Shown here in pieces: positions 46,608 to 55,909 of a DNA stretch of 64,000 bases (the stretch's first letter is position 1; each line of letters starts with the position of its first letter). Position numbers and translations under genes: made by a program. Below the pieces are notes generated by a model. It was not told the DNA's origin. It saw only the letters and a list, made by a program, of their open reading frames with translations, and did not search any database. Source of the stretch: an uncultured Pelagimonas sp. (GTDB lineage Bacteria; Pseudomonadota; Alphaproteobacteria; Rhodobacterales; Rhodobacteraceae); assembly GCF_947498515.1 (NCBI RefSeq), contig NZ_CANMKO010000001.1, positions 372,001 to 436,000 on the forward strand, read 5' to 3'.

Positions 46608-47387
46608 ATGTGGAAATACGTTGTACTTGCCGCCAGCATCCCAACCATTCTGGTTCTGGCCTTGGGCATCGATTTTGCCATGTTCCGGGCCTATGCGACG
46701 GCGTTAAACCGTCCGGCCGGGGTTGTGGCCTATATTGAAATGCGCACCGGGGCCGAAACCAAACCATTGGCCGCACCTTTGGTAGCCACTGTTACCCCAA
46801 TGGGCAGCAAAAAGGATATGGCCCGCCAGATCGACGCCATTTACCCACCCGCGCCCGCCGGGTGGACCAAACGCAAATTTGTTGAGGCCGATTTTTGGAA
46901 ACTCTTTCCCGAAATGGCGTTTTGCGCCGGGCGCAACGCCAAGCCGACTATGGTTGACATGATGGATGGCGACCCGGAAGGGTGCCCCTTGAAGCCGGGT
47001 GAAAAAGGTGCGTGGGTTTACGAAAAAGGCCATGAGATTGTCGCGTTGCATATCAAGTATATCCGCGAAAAACACGAAGGTCCGCGTGTGTCGTCGGGGC
47101 CAAAACCGTCGATCGTGACAAGCACCTTTGGCGCGGATTACTACAATAGCGACTACCCGCAATTCATGCGCTACAACAATATCAAGTTTGGGACGGTTCC
47201 GACCAAACATTGGTACCGGGCGGGAAAAACATCGAACCGAACCAAGATGATTTATGGCCGTGGCACCGGCGATGGCAAATTGCACAGCTTCGCGATTGCG
47301 CGTGCCTCAAACGATGCGATCAAAAAGATTTTGATGCAAATAAACCGCGACATGGTTGCCAGTTTGCTCAAACAGCCCGAGGCCTAG
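46608..47387 (+). CDS. Membrane-anchored protein of unknown function (second of a related pair)
   Basis: About 259 aa from the ATG at 46608 with GAGG upstream; a TTG at 46593 is in frame. One N-terminal membrane helix (YVVLAASIPTILVLALGIDFAMF) precedes a soluble domain. PAPAGWTKRKFV, GHEIVALHIKYIREKH and ASNDAIKKILMQINRD align with the previous gene product, showing a duplication. Several cysteines and Trp occur in the middle. I do not recognise the family. Confidence 0.72.
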   Translation: MWKYVVLAASIPTILVLALGIDFAMFRAYATALNRPAGVVAYIEMRTGAETKPLAAPLVATVTPMGSKKDMARQIDAIYPPAPAGWTKRKFVEADFWKLFPEMAFCAGRNAKPTMVDMMDGDPEGCPLKPGEKGAWVYEKGHEIVALHIKYIREKHEGPRVSSGPKPSIVTSTFGADYYNSDYPQFMRYNNIKFGTVPTKHWYRAGKTSNRTKMIYGRGTGDGKLHSFAIARASNDAIKKILMQINRDMVASLLKQPEA

Positions 47388-47554
47388 GCTCTACACAATC
47401 AGCGGTTTTTTAATGGGAAATGGCGGCACGAAGTGCCGTGCCTGTTGCCATCGCGCCATCAGCAGGTCGTTTTCACGCCTTAACCGGTCGGGCAGGCTCG
47501 GCTAACCCCGAAATGGCGCGCTATTGATTTGGCAACGATCCGGGGAGAATGTGC

Positions 47555-50062
47555 ATGAAAACCCAAGTCAAAGCATTGGTTGTCGGCGGCGGTGCCGTTG
47601 GAACATCTATCGCTTACCATCTGGCCAAGGCAGGCTGGGATGATGTGATGTTGATTGAGCGGGACGAGCTGACCTCTGGCTCAACTTGGCATGCGGCGGG
47701 TCTTTTGCCGCTGTTCAACATGTCTTATGCCACGACGCATATCCACAAATATTCGGTCGATTTCTACAAGCAGCTTGAGGAAGAAACCGGGTTGAACGCC
47801 GGATTTGCGGTGGTTGGCAACCTGCGCATGGCCCAGACCGAAGAGCGCATGGACGAATACAAGCTCTATGCATCCACGGCAGAAACCTGCGATGTCGCCT
47901 ATGAATGGCTCACCCCCGATCAGATCAAAGAGCGTTGGCCTCTGATCGAGACATCCGACCTAAAGGGCGCGATTTATCACACCGAAGACGGCTATATTAA
48001 TCCCGCCGATGTGACCCAGGCTATGGCCAAAGGCGCGCGCCAACGCGGCGTTGATATCGTGCGCAAGATGCAGGCCGATGCGTTCCATTGGACCGGCACT
48101 CATTGGGAAGTCACCTGTACCAAAATGGTCGAAAAGGGTGGCAACCTTGTGCCATCCGACGAACAAGTTGTGATCACCGCCGAACATGTTGTCACCGCCT
48201 CGGGCAACCACGCACAGCGCACCGCCAAAATGCTGGGCATCAAGATGCCCGCCATCCCGGTCGAACACACCTTTATCGTCATGGACAAGGACCCAGAGCT
48301 TGTGAAATGGCGTGAGGCGGGCAACCCCGAGCATCCGGTTGTGCGCGACGCCGACAATGAATCTTATGCCCGCGAGGAACGAGGTGGCTGGATTTTGGGC
48401 ATCTATGAACATGGCGCACCGGCGCGTTTTGAACATAGCGTCCCCGATAGCTTCCGCGCCGACCTGTTCCCGCTCGATCTCGACCGAATTGCCGATCAAT
48501 ACATGGCGATGGCCGAACGGGTGCCGTCCTGTGCGGACTCGGGTCTCAAGGACGATTTCAACGGCCCGATTTGTTATACCCCGGATGGCAACCCGCTAGT
48601 TGGCCCGGCACCGGGCCTGCGCAACATGTGGCTTGCCGAAGGCTTTAGCTTTGGCATCACCGCCGCTGGCGGCACCGGGTATTACCTCGCCCAGATGATG
48701 GTGGATGGCGAGGCAGAGATCGATATGGCCTCGCTTGATCCCAAGCGCTACTCCTCAAGCTGGATGACCACCGAATTCGCGGCGCGCAAGAACGAAGAGT
48801 GCTACGAACACGTCTATATCCTGCACCACCCCGATGAAGAGCGCGAGGCCTGCCGTCCGCTGCGCACCGGCCCGGTTTATGACCGTCAAAAAGCGCTGGG
48901 CGCGCAATTTGGTTGGGTCAACGGTTGGGAACGCCCCAACTATTATGGCCCCGTTGATGCGCCGGACAATTTCGACAAGGAAAGCCGGTCGTTCCGTCGC
49001 GGCGGTTGGTGGCAGCACGCCGTCGAAGAGGCCAAGGCGATCCGCAATGGCGTTGGCCTTGTTGATGCATCGGCCTTTACCAAACATGTGGTCAAAGGCC
49101 CCGGTGCGACGCAATTCCTTGATTGGTTCACCTGCAACAAACTGCCCAAAGTTGGCCGGATCAATCTGACCTATGCGTTGACGGCTGCGGGCACAACGCG
49201 CACCGAATACACCATCGTGCGCAACGGCGAGAACAATTATTACCTCGTCTCTGCAGGGGCTTGGACGGAATATGACGCCGATTTCCTGCGCAAAGCCGCC
49301 GAAGATAAAATGGACGAATTCGGCTATATCGAGATTCAGGATGTCACCACGCAATGGGGCGTTTTTGCCATCGCCGGGCCAAAGTCCCGTGATGTGTTGA
49401 ACGAACTCATCGTGGATGCCGATCCCGCCACGGCGCTGTCTAACAAGCGGTTCCCATGGCTGTCAGCGCGTCAAATCGAACTGGGCATGTGCCCAGTGAA
49501 TGCGATCCGCGTCGCCTATACCGGCGAACTCGGCTGGGAGCTGCATCACCCTATCGAAATGCAGACATATCTCTGGGATCAACTCATGACCGCAGGCGAA
49601 AAGCACGGCATGAAACTGGTTGGGGCGCGGGCGCAAAACTGGCTCCGTCAGGAAAAGTCCTATCGCGCCTTTGGCACCGAATTGGGCCGTGACGCCACCC
49701 CGGCCGAGGCCGATCTGCCCCGCTTTATTGATCTCTCCAAAGAGTTCCATGGCAAAGAGGCGATGCAAGCCACCGGTGTTCGGGTCAAATGCTGTACCCT
49801 GTTGATCGACGGGCCTGCGGACGCCGACCCATGGGGACGCGAAGTGCTTTATACGCCCGAAGGCACCCGCGTTGGTCGCCTTACCTCGGGCGGCTATTCG
49901 GTGCATTTCGAAAAATCTATCGGCATGGGCTATGTCACCCCCGAATTGGCCGTCGAAGGCACCAAGCTTAAGGTCAAAATGCAAGACAAGCTGTGGGACG
50001 CCACCGTCACCTGCGACAGCCCCTATGACCCGAAAAACGAGACCATTCGCATAAATGGCTAA
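47555..50062 (+). CDS. GcvT-domain FAD-dependent dehydrogenase (dimethylglycine/sarcosine dehydrogenase-like)
   Basis: Large oxidoreductase of about 835 aa. The N-terminal DAO domain begins with VVGGGAVGTSIAYHLA (FAD motif GxGxxG), followed by ERDELTSGSTWHAAG with the His expected to carry flavin in this family; a middle FAO_M segment; then GcvT-type folate-binding domains (YTGELGWELHHP) and a C-terminal GcvT_C. Such enzymes demethylate N-methyl amines to tetrahydrofolate. I chose the ATG at 47555 for its GGGGAG spacing; ATG 47549 is in frame. The exact substrate is unknown. Confidence 0.88.
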   Translation: MKTQVKALVVGGGAVGTSIAYHLAKAGWDDVMLIERDELTSGSTWHAAGLLPLFNMSYATTHIHKYSVDFYKQLEEETGLNAGFAVVGNLRMAQTEERMDEYKLYASTAETCDVAYEWLTPDQIKERWPLIETSDLKGAIYHTEDGYINPADVTQAMAKGARQRGVDIVRKMQADAFHWTGTHWEVTCTKMVEKGGNLVPSDEQVVITAEHVVTASGNHAQRTAKMLGIKMPAIPVEHTFIVMDKDPELVKWREAGNPEHPVVRDADNESYAREERGGWILGIYEHGAPARFEHSVPDSFRADLFPLDLDRIADQYMAMAERVPSCADSGLKDDFNGPICYTPDGNPLVGPAPGLRNMWLAEGFSFGITAAGGTGYYLAQMMVDGEAEIDMASLDPKRYSSSWMTTEFAARKNEECYEHVYILHHPDEEREACRPLRTGPVYDRQKALGAQFGWVNGWERPNYYGPVDAPDNFDKESRSFRRGGWWQHAVEEAKAIRNGVGLVDASAFTKHVVKGPGATQFLDWFTCNKLPKVGRINLTYALTAAGTTRTEYTIVRNGENNYYLVSAGAWTEYDADFLRKAAEDKMDEFGYIEIQDVTTQWGVFAIAGPKSRDVLNELIVDADPATALSNKRFPWLSARQIELGMCPVNAIRVAYTGELGWELHHPIEMQTYLWDQLMTAGEKHGMKLVGARAQNWLRQEKSYRAFGTELGRDATPAEADLPRFIDLSKEFHGKEAMQATGVRVKCCTLLIDGPADADPWGREVLYTPEGTRVGRLTSGGYSVHFEKSIGMGYVTPELAVEGTKLKVKMQDKLWDATVTCDSPYDPKNETIRING

Positions 50063-50154
50063 GTGATCCGGTTAGGATCACCAGAACGTGACAGATCGGG
50101 GCTTGCTTTGGCGGGCCCCGTTTCCTTTGTAAGGATCTGTTCAAGGAGATCACG

Positions 50155-50424
50155 ATGCCCAAAGCCGTTTTGTACCGAATGGAATTGCCGAACTACACTT
50201 GCGGCTATGGCACCGCTGCGCGCGATCTATTGCGCAAAGAAGGTTTCGAGATCGAAGAGCACATCTTGAGAACGCGCGACGAAACCGACGCCTTCAAAGA
50301 CAAGCATCACATCGCAACAACGCCTTTGATTTTTATCGACGGTCAAAAGATCGGCGGATTTACCGACCTGCGCGCCCATATCAAAGCATCCAAGCCCAAG
50401 AAAAAGCGGTTTTGGCAGCGGTGA
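50155..50424 (+). CDS. Glutaredoxin-like protein with CGYG site
   Basis: Glutaredoxin fold of 89 aa. The active-site position reads TCGYGTAA, i.e. one Cys instead of the usual CPYC pair, so it is monothiol-like; TTPLIFIDGQKIGGF gives the cis-proline/glutathione-binding segment. The C-terminal tail is basic (KPKKKRFWQR). Located downstream of the FAD dehydrogenase. The redox role is inferred. Confidence 0.82.
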   Translation: MPKAVLYRMELPNYTCGYGTAARDLLRKEGFEIEEHILRTRDETDAFKDKHHIATTPLIFIDGQKIGGFTDLRAHIKASKPKKKRFWQR

Positions 50425-50504
50425 GCCCGGTGTCAGATGCGTGATTGCCAATCTGGCGCGGGCGACTATCTTACCCGCCAAAACCAAGCACAAAAGGCCA
50501 TGCT

Positions 50505-50954
50505 ATGACATTCCATGTTTACCTCAGCGGCGAAATTCACACGGATTGGCGCGAACAGATCATCAATGGGGCCGATGGCCTCGATGTGGTCTTTTCGGCC
50601 CCCAACACCAATCACGCGGCATCGGATGATTGCGGTGTTGCGATCCTTGGGGCCGAGGACAACAAATTCTGGCACGATCATAAAGGCGCACAGATGAACG
50701 CCATCCGGACACGGAAAATGATCGAAGAGGCGGATGTTGTCGTGGTGCGTTTTGGCGAAAAATACCGCCAATGGAATGCGGCCTTTGATGCCGGATATGC
50801 CAGCGCGCTGGGCAAATCGCTAATCATCTTGCAACAACCAGATCACGATCACGCCCTCAAAGAAGTCGACGCCGCTGCATTGGCCGTGGCGCGCACGCCC
50901 GAACAGGTTGTGCAAATCCTACGCTATGTCCAAACCGGTGAATTGCCTGCATGA
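50505..50954 (+). CDS. YtoQ-family protein
   Basis: About 149 aa, matching the YtoQ family (nucleoside deoxyribosyltransferase-like fold). VYLSGEIHTDWREQI near the start, SAPNTNHAASDDCG, and EADVVVVRFGEKYRQWNAAFDAGYASALGKSLI are the conserved blocks. The ATG at 50505 is preferred to an in-frame 50445 start. No function is established. Confidence 0.85.
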   Translation: MTFHVYLSGEIHTDWREQIINGADGLDVVFSAPNTNHAASDDCGVAILGAEDNKFWHDHKGAQMNAIRTRKMIEEADVVVVRFGEKYRQWNAAFDAGYASALGKSLIILQQPDHDHALKEVDAAALAVARTPEQVVQILRYVQTGELPA

Positions 50955-51099
50955 TTGCAACTGACGTCATGTCTTTGAGGGAAACCTGTATCTAAATTCC
51001 CTCTTTTTCTAATACCCTGTTGCGTGGTCAAACTTTACTCGTGTTAACTATGCGAGAGCAGGCGGTGGGCCTGCTCTAATCAAAACGGGGACGTGGGAC

Positions 51100-51522
51100 A
51101 TGATTCAGGAATTCAAGGACTTTATTGCCAAGGGCAACGTCATGGATATGGCGGTTGGTATCATCATCGGGGCGGCGTTCACTGCGATCGTCACATCGCT
51201 GGTTGGCGATTTGATCAACCCGATCATCGGTCTGTTTATGGGCGGTATCGATTTTAGCGAATGGTTCTATGCGCTCGATGGCAAAGAATACGCAACATTG
51301 GCCGCGGCCGAAGAAGCCGGCGCACCGGTATTCGCCATCGGTCGCTTTATCATGGCGATCATCAACTTCCTGATCATCGCCTTTGTGGTCTTTATGTTGG
51401 TGAAAATGGTCAACAAAGCCAAAGCCGCTGCCGAAGAACCAGAAGAGCCAAAAGAAGAGGCCCCAGCAGGCCCAACCGAGCTGGATATTCTTGTCGAAAT
51501 CCGCGACTCGCTTAAGAAATAA
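51100..51522 (+). CDS. mscL: Large-conductance mechanosensitive channel
   Basis: Inner-membrane channel of 140 aa that opens on hypo-osmotic shock. The N-terminus [23 protein letters not shown] is the gate helix, TM1 contains [15 protein letters not shown], and TM2 is [17 protein letters not shown], followed by an acidic/Lys-rich cytoplasmic tail. Both helices and length fit MscL. Confidence 0.95.
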   Translation: MIQEFKDFIAKGNVMDMAVGIIIGAAFTAIVTSLVGDLINPIIGLFMGGIDFSEWFYALDGKEYATLAAAEEAGAPVFAIGRFIMAIINFLIIAFVVFMLVKMVNKAKAAAEEPEEPKEEAPAGPTELDILVEIRDSLKK

Positions 51523-51543
51523 GTGCCGGATATGGCGCAAAAG

Positions 51544-51570
51544 AAAGGGGCCCAATCGGGCCCCTTTTTT
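51544..51570 (+). terminator. Terminator after mscL
   Basis: AAAGGGGCCC-AATC-GGGCCCCTTTTTT: a 7-bp GC stem extended by A-T pairs, six T. It lies 22 bases past mscL and faces a convergent gene; the complementary strand also has a T-rich tail, so it may work both ways. Confidence 0.9.
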
Positions 51571-51573
51571 GGT

Positions 51574-52110
51574 TTAGACCGCAGCGGTATATTCGCCACG
51601 TGCCGGATAGTTGTTGGCAATGGCGAAATCCAAGGCTCCAACCAATTCTGAAAAATGCGGACGCATAAACGGCATGGTTTGTACCGTGCCAAAATACAGC
51701 GTCTGTTCGGGTGTTACCAAAAACAGGCCGGGTTCCGAGAAAAGCGCGGGTTCTTCGATGCCAATCGAGGTTTTACCGCGCGAGGTCGAAATATAGAGGC
51801 CCCAATCACGCGCCTGATCCAGTGGTAGATCATAGGCAATACGCAACTCTTTGGCGTCGATTTTGTCGGCCATACCATGGGCGCGCTCTTCATTGTCCGA
51901 GCTCACCGCAATGGCCCCAACGCCGCGTTCAGCAAAGGCGGGGAGCAGTTTTTGCAGCTCGGTCAGGTATGTCGCGCAAACGGGGCAATGCAACCCACGG
52001 TAAAAGCAAACAAGCGTGCCGCGTTCTGTGTTCTCTTGGCTAAGGTCAAACTGGCCATTGTCCAGTGTGGGCAGGGTGAGACCGGGGGTCTTCTGGCGGG
52101 GCATCAACAT
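51574..52110 (-). CDS. AhpC/TSA-like peroxiredoxin-family protein
   Basis: Thioredoxin-fold protein of about 178 aa. VCFYRGLHCPVCATYLTELQ carries a CPVC motif where peroxiredoxins have the peroxidatic Cys in a TxxC site. The ATG at 52110 follows an AGGA site; the open frame extends to 52155. Convergent with mscL and divergent from the AraC regulator, which probably controls it. Confidence 0.82.
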   Translation of the reverse strand: MLMPRQKTPGLTLPTLDNGQFDLSQENTERGTLVCFYRGLHCPVCATYLTELQKLLPAFAERGVGAIAVSSDNEERAHGMADKIDAKELRIAYDLPLDQARDWGLYISTSRGKTSIGIEEPALFSEPGLFLVTPEQTLYFGTVQTMPFMRPHFSELVGALDFAIANNYPARGEYTAAV

Positions 52111-52197
52111 GGGTGTATTCCTATTCGAACTTGACGATGGGGCCATATTGCGCAATTATATGCTAGAAAAATCCGAAATACCTAGCAGAATGCCCGA

Positions 52198-52950
52198 ATG
52201 ACCCATTGCGCGCCCGCCCGCCCTGACCGCCTTGCCGATTTGATCGAACGCTTTGATGTGGCCATCACACCGGTTGCGGATGCCCCAGCCAATCTGGTTA
52301 TTCTGGGCGATGACAACGGCCCTCGCTCCGTTTTGTTCCTGCAAAAACCACAGGCCTTTCCTAGCGCGCAGTTTGCAGCGCGGGTCGATTGGGGCACGGT
52401 GGAGAACCCGCTTGAAACCGGGTTGCCGGTACGGATCGAGATGCCGATTGAAACCCCCGATCTAATGGGGCTTGCGGTTGCATTGAAATGGGAGGCCGAG
52501 GCGCATCGTTGTGGGTCGGCCTCGGTGTTGCGCCGCTTGGCCGAGGTGATGATCGTGCGCCTTTTGCGGTTTCAGTTCGACACCGGATGCGATCAAATCG
52601 GGGTCTTGGCCGGGCTGACTGACCTGCGTTTGTCGCGGGCGATTGTCGCCATGCACAATCGGCCTGGTCACGGCTGGACCAGCGGCGATTTGGCGGTTGA
52701 GGCGGGCCTCTCACCCTCGCGTTTTTCCGAGCTGTTTTCGCAAAAGGTGGGCCAGTCGCCCATGGCCTATCTTCGACAGTGGCGGTTGACCGTGGCACGC
52801 CAAGATTTGCAACAAGGTCAACGGGTTGATGCGGTTTCGCGACGCTATGGATACGCCTCGTCCGAAGCGTTTTCCCGTGCGTTTCGTCAAAAATATGGGG
52901 TGCCACCCTTAGCAATTAGGGGACGCGTCGGGGTGGCACCGGGTGCATAA
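52198..52950 (+). CDS. AraC-family transcription regulator
   Basis: Regulator of 250 aa with an N-terminal cupin-like (AraC_binding) domain and a C-terminal double helix-turn-helix: SGDLAVEAGLSPSRFSELFSQKVGQSPMAYLRQWRL and AVSRRYGYASSEAFSRAFRQKYG. It is divergent from the peroxiredoxin-like gene with an 87-base gap, suggesting it controls that gene. Confidence 0.88.
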   Translation: MTHCAPARPDRLADLIERFDVAITPVADAPANLVILGDDNGPRSVLFLQKPQAFPSAQFAARVDWGTVENPLETGLPVRIEMPIETPDLMGLAVALKWEAEAHRCGSASVLRRLAEVMIVRLLRFQFDTGCDQIGVLAGLTDLRLSRAIVAMHNRPGHGWTSGDLAVEAGLSPSRFSELFSQKVGQSPMAYLRQWRLTVARQDLQQGQRVDAVSRRYGYASSEAFSRAFRQKYGVPPLAIRGRVGVAPGA

Positions 52951-52956
52951 AACGGG

Positions 52957-54078
52957 TTAGGCCGCTTTGAGCACCAACTGGGGGGAGGTCACGTCAATCC
53001 CCAGAGCTTTGCCAACCGCATAATACGTCAGCTTGCCGGCATGGACGTTGAGACCGTTCAACAGATGCGGATCATCGGCACAGGCCTGACGCCACCCTTT
53101 GTCGGCCAGGGCCAACATGAAGGGCATCGTGGCGTTGCTAAGCGCAATGGTCGATGTGCGTGCAACCGCTCCGGGCATGTTGGCGACGCAATAATGCATA
53201 ATGCCATCAACCTCATAGACCGGGTCCGCGTGGGTGGTCGCCTTGGAGGTTTCAAAACACCCGCCCTGATCAATCGCCACATCCACAAGGGCCGCGCCGG
53301 GTTTCATGGTCGAAAGCTGGGCTCGCGAAATCAACTTGGGCGCGGCCGCTCCGGGGATCAGAACCGCACCAATCACCATATCCGCCTCTTGGATAAGCTC
53401 TGCGGTGGCACCGGCGGTGGAATATTGGTTTTTGAACGAGCCGCCAAACACGTCATCCAAATAGCGCAAACGCGGGATAGACCGGTCAAGTACGGTGACA
53501 TCCGCGCCCATACCCGCCGCGATTTTGGCCGCATGGGTGCCAACGACCCCGCCACCAATCACAACAACTTTGGCCGGGCCAACGCCGGGCACGCCACCCA
53601 TCAAAACGCCGCGGCCGCCATTGGCCTTTTGCAAGGTCCAGCTGCCCACCTGCGGGGCCAAACGCCCAGCGACTTCGGACATCGGCGCCAAAAGCGGCAG
53701 CCCACCGCGATCATCGGTGACGGTTTCATAGGCGATGGCCGTACAGCCCGACGCGATCAGATCATTTGTTTGATCTGGGTCCGGGGCAAGGTGCAAATAG
53801 GTGAACAAAAGCTGGTCTTCTCGCAGCATTTTGCGCTCACCGGCTTGCGGTTCCTTGACCTTGACGATCATGTCGGCAGTCGCAAAAATCTCTTCTGCGG
53901 TGTCGATCATTGCGGCACCAGCGGCGATATAATCGTCATCCGAAAAGCCAGCCCCGATGCCTGCACCCTTTTGCACGACGACCTGATGGCCATGTCCCAC
54001 GGCCTCGCGCGCGGCATTGGGCGTCAGACCGACGCGAAATTCCTGTGGTTTGATTTCTGTGGGGCACCCGATTTTCAT
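52957..54078 (-). CDS. ald: Alanine dehydrogenase
   Basis: NAD-dependent enzyme that interconverts L-alanine and pyruvate plus ammonium, 373 aa. MKIGCPTEIKPQEFRVGLTP is the diagnostic start; the NAD motif GGGVVGTHAAKIAAGMGADV and the His/Lys substrate residues are present. I chose ATG 54078 for its spacing to GGAGG over ATG 54084. Divergent from the Lrp-type regulator gene, with an inverted repeat between. Confidence 0.94.
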   Translation of the reverse strand: MKIGCPTEIKPQEFRVGLTPNAAREAVGHGHQVVVQKGAGIGAGFSDDDYIAAGAAMIDTAEEIFATADMIVKVKEPQAGERKMLREDQLLFTYLHLAPDPDQTNDLIASGCTAIAYETVTDDRGGLPLLAPMSEVAGRLAPQVGSWTLQKANGGRGVLMGGVPGVGPAKVVVIGGGVVGTHAAKIAAGMGADVTVLDRSIPRLRYLDDVFGGSFKNQYSTAGATAELIQEADMVIGAVLIPGAAAPKLISRAQLSTMKPGAALVDVAIDQGGCFETSKATTHADPVYEVDGIMHYCVANMPGAVARTSTIALSNATMPFMLALADKGWRQACADDPHLLNGLNVHAGKLTYYAVGKALGIDVTSPQLVLKAA

Positions 54079-54165
54079 AGCCATCCTCCATTTGCCTATT
54101 ATTTGAGCATGAGTGAAACGCCTTGCAATTTCCCTGCGAATTTGCTGCGTAGTTAGCGGGAACAA

Positions 54166-54180
54166 TCGAAGAATCTTCGA
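54166..54180. promoter_or_regulatory. Inverted repeat between ald and the Lrp-type gene
   Basis: TCGAAG-AAT-CTTCGA is a perfect 6+6 inverted repeat with a 3-base spacer, 35 bp before the Lrp ATG and about 90 bp before ald. It is a plausible Lrp-type operator for both genes. Confidence 0.5.
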
Positions 54181-54214
54181 ATTCACGTAGTATAAGCGAA
54201 GAAAGTGCGCGCAC

Positions 54215-54673
54215 ATGGCCTTGGACGAGACAGATCGACGTATCTTGCGGGTGATTCAACGCAAGGGGCGGATTTCCAATTCTGACCTGTCGGATGAGGT
54301 GAATCTATCGGCCTCGGCCTGCCATCGGCGGGTGCAGCGGCTTGAGACGGACGGTTATGTCAAAGACTACGTTGCATTGTTGGATGCGCGTAAATTGGGG
54401 ATGCCGACCACTGTTTTTGTGGAAATCAAGCTTAGCGCGCAGGCGGATGAGGTGCTTGAAGCCTTTGAAAAGGCTGTGGCGCGGGTGCCGGACGTCTTGG
54501 AGTGCCATTTGATGGCGGGCACGGCGGACTACATTTTGAAAATTGTCGCCGAAGACACCGAAGATTTCGCCCGCATCCACCGCCAATACCTCACCCGCTT
54601 GCCCGGTGTGGCCCAGATGCAATCGAGCTTTGCACTTAGAACAGTGTTTAAAACAACGGCTTTGCCAGTCTGA
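54215..54673 (+). CDS. Lrp/AsnC-family regulator, probably of ald
   Basis: Transcription factor of 152 aa. The HTH reads SNSDLSDEVNLSASACHRRVQRLE and the RAM ligand-sensing domain covers roughly residues 70-145 (LEAFEKAVARVPDVLECHLMAGTADYILKI). Divergent from ald, as in the known AldR/ald pairs, so it likely senses alanine or related amino acids (inference). Confidence 0.9.
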   Translation: MALDETDRRILRVIQRKGRISNSDLSDEVNLSASACHRRVQRLETDGYVKDYVALLDARKLGMPTTVFVEIKLSAQADEVLEAFEKAVARVPDVLECHLMAGTADYILKIVAEDTEDFARIHRQYLTRLPGVAQMQSSFALRTVFKTTALPV

Positions 54674-54714
54674 TGTGACGTTGGGTAACCAAAGTTTAGT
54701 TTTTTTGAGCGAAA

Positions 54715-55740
54715 GTGACTGCGTTTGTCGGAGTACTTACGTTGGTTGCTTCATTTACCATAGATGGGGGGGACAACTCCTTTGCTGTTGCGAGTGGCAG
54801 CAATGTCGGAATTGTTGCCGGCCAATCTCGGTTTGATCATCCGCCGAATTCCACGTCAAATTTGCAAATCACGACCAAGGATGGCGATCCCGACCCGCGG
54901 TTATTTGAGGTTGGTGACACCTACGACATCACATGGTCGGGTCATGGCGGCGGCAATCTAGTCGATGCTGTGGTTGTGCGCAGTGATGCCGCGCCGGGCG
55001 GTGGCGGAGCCATTGTGTTTGAAGGGACGGACGGCGGCGAAACCGTTCAGGTGGTTTGGACACCGGATTTCGACCTCGAAAACTGGTATTGGACCAGCTA
55101 CGGACCGTCCAATCCGCCCAATTTCTACACCACGGATCAAGATCCGGGTTACGACCACGAATACATCTGCTTTGAGAAATCGACTCAGATCGCCACACCG
55201 CGTGGATATGTGCGCGCTGGTCAGCTCAAGGTTGGTGAAACGGTGTGCACCATGGGCGGTGTGGCGCGTGAAATCCTTTGGATTGGTCGCAAAACCATTT
55301 CGGGCGACGGGGCATCGGCCCCGGTGCGGTTCCCAAAAGGCAGCATCGGGAATTTTGCGCCTGTCAAACTGTCCCCGCAACACCGTGTTTTGATTAGCTC
55401 TAACAGTGCCGAGTTGCATTTTGGCGAACGCGAGGTGTTGGTCCCGGCCATTGCCTTGGTCGATGGCAAACGCATCCGGCAGGTGCGGAAAGACATAGTT
55501 GTCTATGTCCATATCTTATTGGAACGGCACGATATTCTTTTGGCACAAGGCGCACCGTGCGAAAGCCTGATGCCCGGCGACGCCATAGAAACCCTTCTGG
55601 ATGAGGGGGAGCGCGCCGAAATTCACGAGGTGATCAAAGATCGGGAGTATCGCCTCATTCGGCCAGCTTTGCACCGACACGAAGCCGAAGTTATTGCTCA
55701 AGATCGTGACATCATAAAACGCGAAACCGCGTTTCTATAG
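54715..55740 (+). CDS. Hint-domain (intein/hedgehog-like) protein
   Basis: Protein of 341 aa from a GTG. The N-terminal ~145 residues have a beta-rich, Gly/Asp-rich extracellular character (GDTYDITWSGHGGG). A Hint module begins at CFEKSTQIATPRGYVRAGQLKVGETV, with the nucleophilic-type Cys; LSPQHRVLISSNSA and CESLMPGDAIE are the later Hint blocks. Such Hint_2 proteins are common in Rhodobacteraceae, with autoprocessing suspected but unproven. It ends just before the convergent ccoS. Confidence 0.85.
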   Translation: MTAFVGVLTLVASFTIDGGDNSFAVASGSNVGIVAGQSRFDHPPNSTSNLQITTKDGDPDPRLFEVGDTYDITWSGHGGGNLVDAVVVRSDAAPGGGGAIVFEGTDGGETVQVVWTPDFDLENWYWTSYGPSNPPNFYTTDQDPGYDHEYICFEKSTQIATPRGYVRAGQLKVGETVCTMGGVAREILWIGRKTISGDGASAPVRFPKGSIGNFAPVKLSPQHRVLISSNSAELHFGEREVLVPAIALVDGKRIRQVRKDIVVYVHILLERHDILLAQGAPCESLMPGDAIETLLDEGERAEIHEVIKDREYRLIRPALHRHEAEVIAQDRDIIKRETAFL

Positions 55741-55744
55741 GCGT

Positions 55745-55903
55745 CTAACCCTTGGGCTTGTCGTCGTAATCACCTGACAAAATCCGCTGAGCGTCGCCTT
55801 CTGGGTCATCGTATTGGTTTGAGCGCAGGGTAAACACGAAAAAGCCCAAGCCAGCGCAGCCAAGCACCAAAGAGATCGGGATCAGATAGGTCAGGATGTT
55901 CAC
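55745..55903 (-). CDS. ccoS: cbb3-type cytochrome oxidase assembly protein CcoS
   Basis: A 52-aa protein from a GTG: a single N-terminal membrane helix (YLIPISLVLGCAGLGFFVFTLRS) then a short soluble tail with QYDDPEGDAQRIL, the typical CcoS. It follows ccoI by 6 bases on the same strand and is the last gene of ccoGHIS. It is needed for heme b insertion into the oxidase. Confidence 0.9.
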   Translation of the reverse strand: MNILTYLIPISLVLGCAGLGFFVFTLRSNQYDDPEGDAQRILSGDYDDKPKG

Positions 55904-55909
55904 AGGTGG

